DNA of 8,573 nt from Methanobacterium sp. (GCA_028700095.1 JAQVTJ010000071.1:1-8573), one strand, 5' to 3'; counted from the stretch's first letter, positions 1-5,420 are shown. Notes: a model not told the origin generated them from the letters alone. Numbers and translations: made by a program.

Positions 1-321
1 ATTATGTTCAACAATTTTATGAATTGCATAAACAGCAAATATTAACAAGAGGGATCCGCCTGTAACAGGACCAACAATTACAGCTGCAATCCATATAAAA
101 CATAACATTGCTGTTATTGCAATATAAAATGGCATAGCAGCTGTTTTTGGAAATGCTGATTCTTTAATAAAAAATTTTAATGTATGTAAAAGATGTTGGA
201 TAACAGGCGGGCCTGGTCTTCCCTGAATTCTTGCAATTACCTTTCTTTGAAGTCCGAAGAGAATACTTCCTATCAGAAATGCAATAAGAACGTTTATTAG
301 GATGTTTGACATTAGATTCAT
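1..321 (-). CDS. ehaJ: Energy-converting hydrogenase A subunit J, NuoH/EchB-like membrane subunit (partial, 3' end outside window)
   Basis: I translated this from the minus strand: 107 codons from an ATG at 321-319 stay open to base 1, so the C-terminal part is outside the window. A first membrane helix (about residues 6-24) is followed by the charged loop RKVIARIQGRPGPPVIQHLL (residues 26-45), the hallmark loop of the NuoH/HycD/EchB family that faces the hydrogenase small subunit. Two more helices follow at about 63-84 and 88-100. In the family this subunit anchors the hydrophilic [NiFe]-hydrogenase arm and forms the path between electron transfer and ion translocation. From memory the full protein is near 290 residues, so roughly a third is visible. 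The ribosome binding site GGTGATC (330-324) matches the archaeal anti-Shine-Dalgarno and supports this ATG over the one at codon 4. It lies 105 bp below ehaI, the widest gap in the operon, with its own promoter-like sequence. Confidence 0.9.
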   Translation of the reverse strand, partial: MNLMSNILINVLIAFLIGSILFGLQRKVIARIQGRPGPPVIQHLLHTLKFFIKESAFPKTAAMPFYIAITAMLCFIWIAAVIVGPVTGGSLLLIFAVYAIHKIVEHN

Positions 322-390
322 GTGATCACCGATTATTTTATCTGATATTCTATTAATTGCATTTTTATATTAATTATTATTTGGAATCCA

Positions 391-403
391 TTATATATAC
401 ACT
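391..403 (-). promoter_or_regulatory. Candidate internal promoter for ehaJ (TATA box)
   Basis: The minus strand reads AGTGTATATATAA, a strong archaeal TATA-box match, in the ehaI-ehaJ gap. A start site about 25 nt downstream would fall near 369-370 and leave a leader of about 48 nt containing the GGTGATC ribosome binding site of ehaJ. The same 13-mer occurs at 8531-8543 in front of the DUF2080 gene. The promoter role is inferred from position and sequence; AT-rich DNA yields chance matches. Confidence 0.45.
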
Positions 404-405
404 CT

Positions 406-423
406 TTTAATAATATTATTAAA
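406..423. repeat. 18-bp perfect palindrome next to the ehaJ TATA box
   Basis: TTTAATAATATTATTAAA is its own reverse complement over all 18 bases. It starts 3 bp after the ehaI stop codon and ends about 3 bp before the 13-mer TATA element on the minus strand, which is where an archaeal activator or TFB-contacting site would lie. It is entirely A/T, so chance formation is possible. It could be a regulator site, or a weak hairpin at the end of ehaI. Confidence 0.4.
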
Positions 424-426
424 TAT

Positions 427-642
427 CTAATATCCAATAAATGGTTCTATTCTTTTGGCTTCTTCTTCTTCTTTACTACCTTTTTTCATTATAATCAGTC
501 CAAAAGAAAGTATAGCTATTGGTATTGCTAGAAGAGATATTATATAAATAATCCATGTTGCTGGATTATAAATTATTGCATATATTATACTGGCCAATGA
601 TAATATTAGAAGTATTATACTGGTTGTTTTTAGTTTATCCAT
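427..642 (-). CDS. ehaI: Energy-converting hydrogenase A subunit I
   Basis: A 71-residue protein with two membrane helices (about residues 7-26 and 30-52) and a short charged tail, KKGSKEEEEAKRIEPFIGY. It has no catalytic motif. The assignment rests on size, topology and its place between ehaH and the NuoH-like ehaJ, the order described for eha operons. Its own role in the complex is not known; it is presumably a small structural subunit of the membrane arm. The ATG at 642 is preceded by AAGGTGA at 7 nt spacing, and this site overlaps the TAA stop of ehaH, so the two genes are 12 bp apart and probably translationally coupled. The stop is TAG. After it comes the 105-bp gap before ehaJ. Confidence 0.85.
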   Translation of the reverse strand: MDKLKTTSIILLILSLASIIYAIIYNPATWIIYIISLLAIPIAILSFGLIIMKKGSKEEEEAKRIEPFIGY

Positions 643-654
643 TAAATTTTCACC

Positions 655-1335
655 TTAAAATGGTTTGTTAATTATAAGAAGTATTTCTATAGCTCTTACA
701 ATTATAAGTAGTGAACTTAGATGTATTATAAGTAGAAATGGTGAGCCTGGTGTTCTAAACATTTCTGCTTTGGTTGCAAAAAATGGTGCAACACCTGTTT
801 CACCAGCTACACCCATAAAGAGTAGTAATGATCCTAATAACATCATTGGTGTTGTGAATGTTAAACTATTAATTTCTAATATACTTATTGTACCTGTTGA
901 TGCTAATATAAGTGCAGCACCTGCAAATAATGGTGTTGATGCCATCATTGCTATTAATCCATATTGGAATGCAGAGTCAAGTACATCTATCTGTTTAACT
1001 GCACCTACAATTCCAATATTAACTATTCCAATTAAACATACAAAAAGTGTGAAATCAAAAAGATCTCCTGTGACCATTGCACCTGCTGTGGCTAGTCCAC
1101 ATATAATTGCAAGAAATCTTCTGATTTTAAATTCATTTTTAGCAACCTTTAATTGTCTGTCTCCAAGTGTTCCAAATTCAGCTTCAACTTGTGTTTCTGT
1201 TTTACTAATAGCTATTAGAAATGTGAATGCAAGGGCTGTTACAAACATGAAAAGGTTAAAGGAGGTCATGTAGAAGACAATATCTCCAAGGGGTATGATT
1301 CCAAGTATTTGTGAGCCTAATATTGATATATCCAT
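655..1335 (-). CDS. ehaH: Energy-converting hydrogenase A subunit H, conserved integral membrane subunit
   Basis: A 226-residue polytopic protein with about six helices (roughly 16-44, 73-90, 95-113, 125-150, 164-180, 197-222). A cytoplasmic-type charged stretch lies at 46-72 (TETQVEAEFGTLGDRQLKVAKNEFKIRR, split by the helix ends). The segment GVAPFFATKAEMFRTPGSPF (181-200), with an acidic and a basic residue before a helix, recalls the antiporter-like NuoL/M/N and EchA subunits, but the protein is about half their length. EhaH is one of the eha membrane proteins conserved among energy-converting hydrogenases. I infer a role in the ion-translocating arm. The ATG at 1335 is read from AAAGGAG, which is formed by the last codons of ehaG (AGA AAG GAG TAA), at about 9 nt spacing. 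The genes are 6 bp apart. Confidence 0.85.
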   Translation of the reverse strand: MDISILGSQILGIIPLGDIVFYMTSFNLFMFVTALAFTFLIAISKTETQVEAEFGTLGDRQLKVAKNEFKIRRFLAIICGLATAGAMVTGDLFDFTLFVCLIGIVNIGIVGAVKQIDVLDSAFQYGLIAMMASTPLFAGAALILASTGTISILEINSLTFTTPMMLLGSLLLFMGVAGETGVAPFFATKAEMFRTPGSPFLLIIHLSSLLIIVRAIEILLIINKPF

Positions 1336-1341
1336 ATAATT

Positions 1342-2016
1342 TTACTCCTTTCTAAATTCTTCTCTGTTCATAACACCTATTAAACCAACTTTAAATGCCA
1401 CTTTGATAAATATTCCAAATGCTGCGAGCATTAATCCTAATAACCAGTATTGTGGGAAAACAAAAAGTACTAAAAATCCAATTAACCATAAACACCATGC
1501 TATACCAGATATTCCTGCAATACCTTCCCATAATGTTGAAGGCACTCCACGTACAGTTAAGGATATTACATAGAATAATATTCCTCCCCCTGCAACTGCT
1601 CCTCCTGTAAATCCCGAGAGAAATGCACCATATATTATTAATATTATAGCAATAAATAATGGTGCTGTTTGAAGTATTTCTAAATTAAAATCTAGGGGTG
1701 TTGGTATAATTGCAACTGGATTATTTGTTTTTCGTATTTCTCTACTCATTAATATTTCACTAATAGCTAGTATTTCTGCAAGTTCAACAACTAATCCTGG
1801 AAGTATTAATGATTCAGCAAGATCTGTTCCAACAGATGCAACAATTATTAACATTGCAATTCCAACAATATCTGTAAGTATAAGAACCTGTAAATCATTT
1901 TTCTCAACAGATATTGCAGATAATCCTATTAAAGCTATTATTAAACCAACCAATATAGCAGGTGTATATAATGCCACTATTATTGGTGAAACAACAGAGG
2001 GAACTAATTCTAACAT
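1342..2016 (-). CDS. ehaG: Energy-converting hydrogenase A subunit G (DUF2105 type)
   Basis: A 224-residue integral membrane protein with about six helices (roughly 10-35, 43-62, 68-90, 117-135, 140-156, 168-212). Three glutamates sit in or next to the third helix (E78, E81, E87 in VVELAEILAISEI). This is like the membrane-buried glutamates of NuoK/MrpC/HyfE-type subunits and suggests a part in ion translocation; that comparison is mine and not proven by an alignment. From memory the family is DUF2105, EhaG. The start ATG at 2016 lies 3 bp after the ehaF stop, and its ribosome binding site GAGGAGGG is made by the last ehaF codons (ATG AGG AGG GAA GAT TAA). The tail, MNREEFRKE, supplies the ribosome binding site of ehaH in turn. 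Confidence 0.88.
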   Translation of the reverse strand: MLELVPSVVSPIIVALYTPAILVGLIIALIGLSAISVEKNDLQVLILTDIVGIAMLIIVASVGTDLAESLILPGLVVELAEILAISEILMSREIRKTNNPVAIIPTPLDFNLEILQTAPLFIAIILIIYGAFLSGFTGGAVAGGGILFYVISLTVRGVPSTLWEGIAGISGIAWCLWLIGFLVLFVFPQYWLLGLMLAAFGIFIKVAFKVGLIGVMNREEFRKE

Positions 2017-2019
2017 TTT

Positions 2020-2499
2020 TTAATCTTCCCTCCTCATTGTGAAATTTATTGCAACCCATGATGCAATTACAAATGCCATCATAAGTATGCTTGACTCAAG
2101 AACTGTGTCAAATCCCCTTGTATAATAAAGTATTTCATCTATAAGTCCACCAGGTGATGAATAAATAGATGTTCCATAATATAATGTTGTATTTTTAACA
2201 CCAATAGCTATTGGTGATAGATATGCTGTTATAAAACCTATTGCAGGTAAAAATTGTTTGTATTGTGCTGTTACAATACCTCTTTCTTGGAATGGTGTTC
2301 CTCCACGATCATATGGTGCTAGAGGATCCTGGGCATTTATCTGATTTTGGGGTTCAGGCCTTGGATAAAGCTGATTATCATTTAATGTAAGCGGTATTAT
2401 AAAACCTGCTACCAATACAATACCCAATATCATTGCATATATCCTTGGGATCTTATCAGGATTTGCAAATGAATTCCATATTCTTCCTATACTCTTCAA
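2020..2499 (-). CDS. ehaF: Energy-converting hydrogenase A subunit F (DUF2106 type), TTG start
   Basis: A 159-residue protein with an amphipathic N-terminus (KSIGRIWNSFANPDKIPR), a helix at about 22-39, and a long polar loop at 40-82 rich in Pro, Asp and Gln (LYPRPEPQNQINAQDPLAPY, then DRGGTPFQERG). Helices follow at about 84-101 and 134-153. The motif RGFDTVLESS (128-137) before the last helix resembles the DTxxE motif of the MbhE and MrpA C-terminal region, which suggests a Mrp-type module. The first in-frame ATG is at codon 23, inside the first helix, so the TTG at 2499 is the likely start. It overlaps the ehaE stop as TTGA (4 bp), with a G-rich stretch, GGGGG, about 7 nt upstream. EhaF is a membrane subunit with no known catalytic role; DUF2106 is from memory. 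Confidence 0.88.
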   Translation of the reverse strand: MKSIGRIWNSFANPDKIPRIYAMILGIVLVAGFIIPLTLNDNQLYPRPEPQNQINAQDPLAPYDRGGTPFQERGIVTAQYKQFLPAIGFITAYLSPIAIGVKNTTLYYGTSIYSSPGGLIDEILYYTRGFDTVLESSILMMAFVIASWVAINFTMRRED

Positions 2500-2756
2500 A
2501 GTTCGGCCCCCATCTCTTCTAATCTAACAATAGCTCTTAAAAGTATTAATGTAATTATTGCAGTAGCTGCAATAAATGTTATAAGTGCTATTGTATGGTT
2601 GTAGGCTAAAAATATGATTGAAACTCCTATTGCAGCAATTTCTGTGTTTAAAGTTCTTACCAAAGGATCTTTAACCCCCGGACCTATTACAGTTGCTATA
2701 CTTCCTATTATTACAAGGACACATCCTGTATAAAACCATGTATAAACCTCAAGCAA
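2496..2756 (-). CDS. ehaE: Energy-converting hydrogenase A subunit E (DUF2107 type), probable TTG start
   Basis: From the TTG at 2756 this is an 86-residue protein with three membrane helices (about 5-24, 36-53, 55-74) and a charged C-terminus (VRLEEMGAEL). The stretch DPLVRTLNTEIAAIGVSII resembles the pD-xx-R...G pattern of MrpG-type subunits, a weak similarity. The frame stays open up to 2804, but a start there would overlap ehaD by 56 bp and add a polar run (KLERKRKDPRR) before the first helix. AGGAGG at 2771-2766 is 9 nt before the TTG, so I chose that start. The ATG at 2765 is the alternative, but it directly abuts AGGAGG with no spacer. The chosen start overlaps the ehaD end by 8 bp, and the gene overlaps ehaF by 4 bp at its stop. 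Confidence 0.82.
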   Translation of the reverse strand: MLEVYTWFYTGCVLVIIGSIATVIGPGVKDPLVRTLNTEIAAIGVSIIFLAYNHTIALITFIAATAIITLILLRAIVRLEEMGAEL

Positions 2757-3039
2757 TGAACCCATCCTCCTGGGATCTTTCCTTTTTCTTTCTAATTTCA
2801 TCAAGTTTGGTTATTGCAATTAACATTATTATTGTGGAAATAGGATCAAATATAGCTGCTACCATTGCAACATCCAAATACTTTGCAGCTACTATCATTC
2901 CAATAAAGCCGCCTTGTAATAATGTGAACATTATCACTTTGTCCAATGGTTTTTTGAGCATTATTATACCTGCAGCACCTATGAAAAGTACTCCTGCAGA
3001 TACAGTAGTCAAGTTTATAAGGTCTAGAAATTGATACAT
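2749..3039 (-). CDS. ehaD: Energy-converting hydrogenase A subunit D (DUF2108 type)
   Basis: A 96-residue protein with three membrane helices (about 8-27, 33-52, 58-76) and a basic-then-acidic tail (KLDEIRKKKERSQEDGFIA). The middle, YLDVAMVAAIFDPISTIIML, resembles the L-APDVAxTEA region of MbhD and Mrp antiporter B/A-type modules, which suggests a role in the ion-translocating arm; this is inference. The ATG at 3039 has GGTG 8 nt upstream. The gene lies 66 bp after ehaC, so it is less tightly coupled than its downstream neighbours. Its last codons (CCC AGG AGG ATG) hold the ribosome binding site for ehaE, and the two reading frames overlap by a few codons. Confidence 0.87.
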   Translation of the reverse strand: MYQFLDLINLTTVSAGVLFIGAAGIIMLKKPLDKVIMFTLLQGGFIGMIVAAKYLDVAMVAAIFDPISTIIMLIAITKLDEIRKKKERSQEDGFIA

Positions 3040-3105
3040 TATTTTTACACCATTTAAAATCCTTTGATTCTTTTTTATTATTTTACGATTTCCAGATTTA
3101 TTATT

Positions 3106-3363
3106 TCATCCCAATATTATCTCATTTTTAATTCTTCCAATGGAATATGCTATGGCATTGGAACTGATTGTGGAAGCTATAAAGAATGTTATGGCTATTA
3201 TAGCACCAAAGGGTGTTTGGATATAAAGTGCTATTATTCCAGCTATACCAAAGCTCATAGCATTTAAATATAACATCCTTGCAGCTCTATCCTGTGCAAA
3301 AAGTGCTCTTAAAGCCATTACTAGGATAATTACACCTAATATTTGGATAAATGTTGTTAACAT
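3106..3363 (-). CDS. ehaC: Energy-converting hydrogenase A subunit C (DUF2109 type)
   Basis: An 85-residue protein with helices at about 4-22, 31-49 and 53-72 and a basic/acidic tail (GRIKNEIILG). The loop FAQDRAARMLYLNAMSFGIAG between helices one and two carries the charged residues D25, R26 and R29, as in small Mrp-type subunits. The assignment rests on size and position between ehaB and ehaD; the DUF number is from memory. The ATG at 3363 has only a weak ribosome binding site (AAGGTCGAT, about 6 nt upstream). The 63-bp gap to ehaB is AT-rich, and I see no separate gene in it. Confidence 0.85.
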   Translation of the reverse strand: MLTTFIQILGVIILVMALRALFAQDRAARMLYLNAMSFGIAGIIALYIQTPFGAIIAITFFIASTISSNAIAYSIGRIKNEIILG

Positions 3364-3426
3364 GATGATCGACCTTTTGTTATATAATTATTTAATATAT
3401 TTTTATATTTTTCTAATAACCATGAT

Positions 3427-3939
3427 TTATTCTTCTTGGCTTAAAGATGTATATCTTCCCATTTTTTGTGCTATCTTTCCAATTAATTTAGATGCCAATG
3501 TATGGTGTAATCCTTGTATTGTAACTATTGCCAATACCATTCCAACTATAAAATCTGCGGATCCTATTCCAATATAGGATGTTATAAATATTAATACAGT
3601 AATTGTTAATGCTCCTGTTGTACCTGCATAGCCTGGATCTGCACAGAGTCTATTTCCTATATAAACTAATAATGCTGTTATCAAACCACCTTCAGGAGTT
3701 CCAATTGTGTAACATGCTGCTGATGCTAGTAATGTTCCTGCTGAGGCATCTGGAGAACATACAATATTTCCCTGGAAAAACCCTCCTGAAAGATCTCCTC
3801 CATTTTTTAATACAGATCTTCCAATAACATCTGCACCTTTAACACCTGGTGCTTCTGGAAGTCCCATCCATGTATCTATTAAAACAAAATTTAACCAGGA
3901 TAGAATTGTAGCTATAATAATAGCCACGATCTCATTCAA
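3427..3939 (-). CDS. ehaB: Energy-converting hydrogenase A subunit B, TTG start
   Basis: A 170-residue protein. It has a first helix at about 3-21, then a polar, Gly-rich loop (residues 24-80) with GLPEAPGVKGADVIGRS and GGFFQGNIVCSPDASAG, and further helices at about 84-98, 110-124 and 129-146. Cysteines are at 61, 76 and 99, unusual among these mostly Cys-poor membrane subunits; they do not form a CxxC motif. The tail is basic (KLIGKIAQKMGRYTSLSQEE). The start is TTG at 3939, overlapping the ehaA TGA stop as TTGA, with GGAGG at 7 nt spacing; the ATG seen just downstream is out of frame. The function of EhaB within the complex is not known. It is placed by order and length. Confidence 0.87.
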   Translation of the reverse strand: MNEIVAIIIATILSWLNFVLIDTWMGLPEAPGVKGADVIGRSVLKNGGDLSGGFFQGNIVCSPDASAGTLLASAACYTIGTPEGGLITALLVYIGNRLCADPGYAGTTGALTITVLIFITSYIGIGSADFIVGMVLAIVTIQGLHHTLASKLIGKIAQKMGRYTSLSQEE

Positions 3940-4238
3940 TTTGATCCCTCCATTCGAGGTTTAGGTAATAGCTTTTCTATGAAATATTTAATAAAAATTG
4001 CTGAAAGTACACCAACTATTACTGCAACTAGAATACTTTCATATCCAAGTTTAAAAAGAATGGCTGTTAATCCTAATACTATTATAGGGGTGGGAAATAT
4101 TAAACTCATAGTCCATGAATTCCTCATAGGTCTTTCAGGGAGTATTGGAATTCTTAGTATTAGCCCCACTATTATGGCAGATATAACTGCCAATATATAA
4201 CTTACTATTGTGATCAAAACATTAGCATGAATAATCAT
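3936..4238 (-). CDS. ehaA: Energy-converting hydrogenase A subunit A, first gene of the eha operon
   Basis: A 100-residue protein with three membrane helices (about 6-30, 46-63, 67-87) and a Pro/Arg-rich loop (RIPILPERPMRNSW) between the first two. The tail KLLPKPRMEGSN also encodes the GGAGG ribosome binding site for ehaB. I assign it as EhaA (NiFe_hyd_3_EhaA family, from memory) by size, topology and first position in a nine-gene series whose order matches known eha operons. The ATG at 4238 has no clear ribosome binding site. The TATA box at 4258-4270 places the transcription start almost on the ATG, so the mRNA may be leaderless or nearly so. The Eha complex couples the membrane ion gradient to ferredoxin reduction with H2. 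Confidence 0.88.
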   Translation of the reverse strand: MIIHANVLITIVSYILAVISAIIVGLILRIPILPERPMRNSWTMSLIFPTPIIVLGLTAILFKLGYESILVAVIVGVLSAIFIKYFIEKLLPKPRMEGSN

Positions 4239-4257
4239 GATAAAACATCTTCCTACA

Positions 4258-4270
4258 GAATATATAAATG
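4258..4270 (-). promoter_or_regulatory. Promoter of the eha operon (TATA box)
   Basis: The minus strand reads CATTTATATATTC, close to the archaeal consensus TTTATATA. It lies about 26 nt from the ehaA ATG (box centre near 4264), so transcription would begin at or just before the start codon. A purine run, GGAAGATG (4253-4246), between box and ATG would then not be in the mRNA. Other A/T-rich matches lie further upstream, so a second, distal start cannot be excluded. Confidence 0.5.
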
Positions 4271-4294
4271 TTTTTATATTTCAAATTTGTAAAT

Positions 4295-4315
4295 TAAATA
4301 ATATATAATTATTTA
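4295..4315. repeat. A/T-rich inverted repeat upstream of the eha promoter
   Basis: Arms TAAATAAT (4295-4302) and ATTATTTA (4308-4315) are perfect inverted copies around a 5-bp centre. The repeat lies about 25 bp upstream of the eha TATA box, a usual place for an archaeal activator site. It contains no G or C, so it may be chance. Confidence 0.25.
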
Positions 4316-4483
4316 TCTCTCTTTAAATTATAAATCATAATTATACCTATAAAAACTGTTTTTAAGAAATAATATCCCAATATCAGCCGAGATCAAGATA
4401 TATTTACAATAATTTTTAGTATAATATAAATTTTAATTCTTTATTTTTTGGGGAATAAATAATATTTCCTTGGAATAATTTAG

Positions 4484-4506
4484 AAAAAAAATAATAATGG
4501 AAAAAA
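4484..4506 (-). terminator. T-rich transcription termination region after the transglutaminase-like gene
   Basis: Just past the stop at 4529 the minus strand carries T-runs: six T's at about 4506-4501 and eight at 4491-4484. Archaeal termination needs T-tracts rather than a hairpin, so this fits the end of the transglutaminase-like transcript. The rest of the 4239-4528 gap is A/T-rich with the eha promoter near its low end. I see no gene in it, only a tandem 8-bp pair near 4371-4386. Confidence 0.4.
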
Positions 4507-4528
4507 TAAGTAAAAATATGGATTTATT

Positions 4529-5386
4529 TTAAAATGGTAGTGTTGTATAATAATTATGGAATTTATAAGTTGCAGTGTTCCAGTTATTTATAACTCCAAA
4601 GGAGTTGCTTGTGCTTATGGCATCTGCATTATACCATTTACCATTTACATAGAATTGGGTCCATACATGACCATACCATTTTCCGCTTGAAAATTGACAT
4701 GTTCCATGTACATATCTAGCTGTTATTCCTGCACTACGAGCAAGTGCAACTAAAAGATTGGAATAATCACAACAATTTCCTGTTCTGTATTTCAATGTTC
4801 CTGCTGCACCATATTTAGTGTTATAGTAGAAGGAATAATTTATATTATTTTTAACCCAATTAAATATTGCCACAGCTTTATTATAAGAAGATGTTAAACC
4901 AGATATAAGTGTTTTTGAAAGTGTATCTATGGAACTAGTATCTGTACCGGGTGTAGGTTTGATATTAGTATTTATTTTAAGTCCCTGTGTTGCAATATTC
5001 TTCTGAAATGTTGCCATGGCAATTTTTCGAGTTCCGAAGTTTATAAATTTTGGTAATCTTCCATTTTTATTAAAAAATGTTTGAACCCTAGATATTCCAT
5101 CCTTTAACTGTGCCAATGTTAAACCATTAACAACCACAGGTGCTCCTGCTGCCATTTTTTGTTCTTGTGTTTCTGTATTTTGGATATTAGTAAATACTAT
5201 AGTATCAGTATTTGAAATACCAATATTATCTGCAGATAACATGTTATATTGCATATATCCATTATCTGCTGGTAAAGCATTACATATACTAATATTCAAA
5301 AATAGTGCTATACTTAAAAATATTAGCACTGACAATAAGAATTTTCTATTAATTATACCGCCTCCGTGTTTGAATAAATCAAACAA
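4529..5386 (-). CDS. Secreted transglutaminase-like protein with pseudomurein-binding repeat (probable pseudomurein endoisopeptidase)
   Basis: The 285-codon frame begins with TTG. A signal peptide or anchor runs over residues 13-37 (basic NRK, a hydrophobic stretch, likely cut after SICNA). A polar linker leads to a pseudomurein-binding repeat at about 88-135 (QLKDGISRVQTFFNKNGRLP, then a K/R-rich end). The transglutaminase-like core covers about 165-285. C205 in TGNCCDYSNLL, H240 in YGHVW and D255 in NADA form the Cys-His-Asp triad, and the protein ends in LPF. This layout matches PeiW/PeiP-type peptidases (family C71), which cut the peptide cross-links of pseudomurein. A housekeeping autolysin is more likely than a prophage enzyme, as no phage genes are nearby. 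The interval uses the TTG, but GGAGG at 5365-5361 lies inside the frame, so translation may start at ATT 5353 (residue 12). Export and wall location are inferred. Confidence 0.85.
   Translation of the reverse strand: MFDLFKHGGGIINRKFLLSVLIFLSIALFLNISICNALPADNGYMQYNMLSADNIGISNTDTIVFTNIQNTETQEQKMAAGAPVVVNGLTLAQLKDGISRVQTFFNKNGRLPKFINFGTRKIAMATFQKNIATQGLKINTNIKPTPGTDTSSIDTLSKTLISGLTSSYNKAVAIFNWVKNNINYSFYYNTKYGAAGTLKYRTGNCCDYSNLLVALARSAGITARYVHGTCQFSSGKWYGHVWTQFYVNGKWYNADAISTSNSFGVINNWNTATYKFHNYYTTLPF
5361..5365 (-). promoter_or_regulatory. Ribosome binding site that disputes the transglutaminase start
   Basis: GGAGG on the minus strand, the best Shine-Dalgarno in the region, lies 18 nt downstream of the TTG at 5386. 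It is 7 nt upstream of an in-frame ATT (5353) and 4 nt upstream of an in-frame ATA (5356). No ATG, GTG or TTG in frame lies at a suitable distance; the next TTG is about 25 nt away. Starting at ATT would begin the protein right at its signal peptide. Confidence 0.5.
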
Positions 5387-5409
5387 AATTATTAACTGAT
5401 CTAATCAAA

Positions 5410-5420
5410 CCTATAAATGG
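5410..5420 (-). promoter_or_regulatory. Candidate promoter of the transglutaminase-like gene (TATA box)
   Basis: The minus strand reads CCATTTATAGG, a fair TATA-box match with flanking G/C. A start about 26 nt downstream would be near 5388, which leaves a leader of about 35 nt before the ATT at 5353 and includes GGAGG. It would leave almost none before the TTG at 5386. Confidence 0.4.

Noticed and set aside
665..1273. Long plus-strand open frame opposite ehaH (202 codons), and similar plus-strand frames over ehaA-G
   Set aside because: They lie antisense to well-supported membrane-protein genes, have no ribosome binding site or recognisable domain, and arise from the codon bias of the minus-strand genes.
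655..1335. ehaH as a truncated or broken NuoN-like gene
   Set aside because: The frame is intact, with its own ribosome binding site and close spacing on both sides, and about 226 residues suits its slot in the operon. The short form looks native.
2757..2804. ehaE starting at TTG 2804 (102 residues)
   Set aside because: It would overlap ehaD by 56 bp and add a highly charged run not expected in the family, while AGGAGG is correctly spaced for the TTG at 2756.
1..4238. The operon as Ehb rather than Eha
   Set aside because: The series of about 100, 170, 85, 96, 86, 159, 224, 226 and 71 residues followed by a NuoH-like subunit matches ehaA-J. In ehb a large NuoN-like antiporter subunit would be expected early, and none is present.
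4239..4528. A small gene or C/D-box RNA in the gap before eha
   Set aside because: I see no open frame with a ribosome binding site and no paired box C and box D motifs; the repeats and T-runs are explained by promoter and termination signals.
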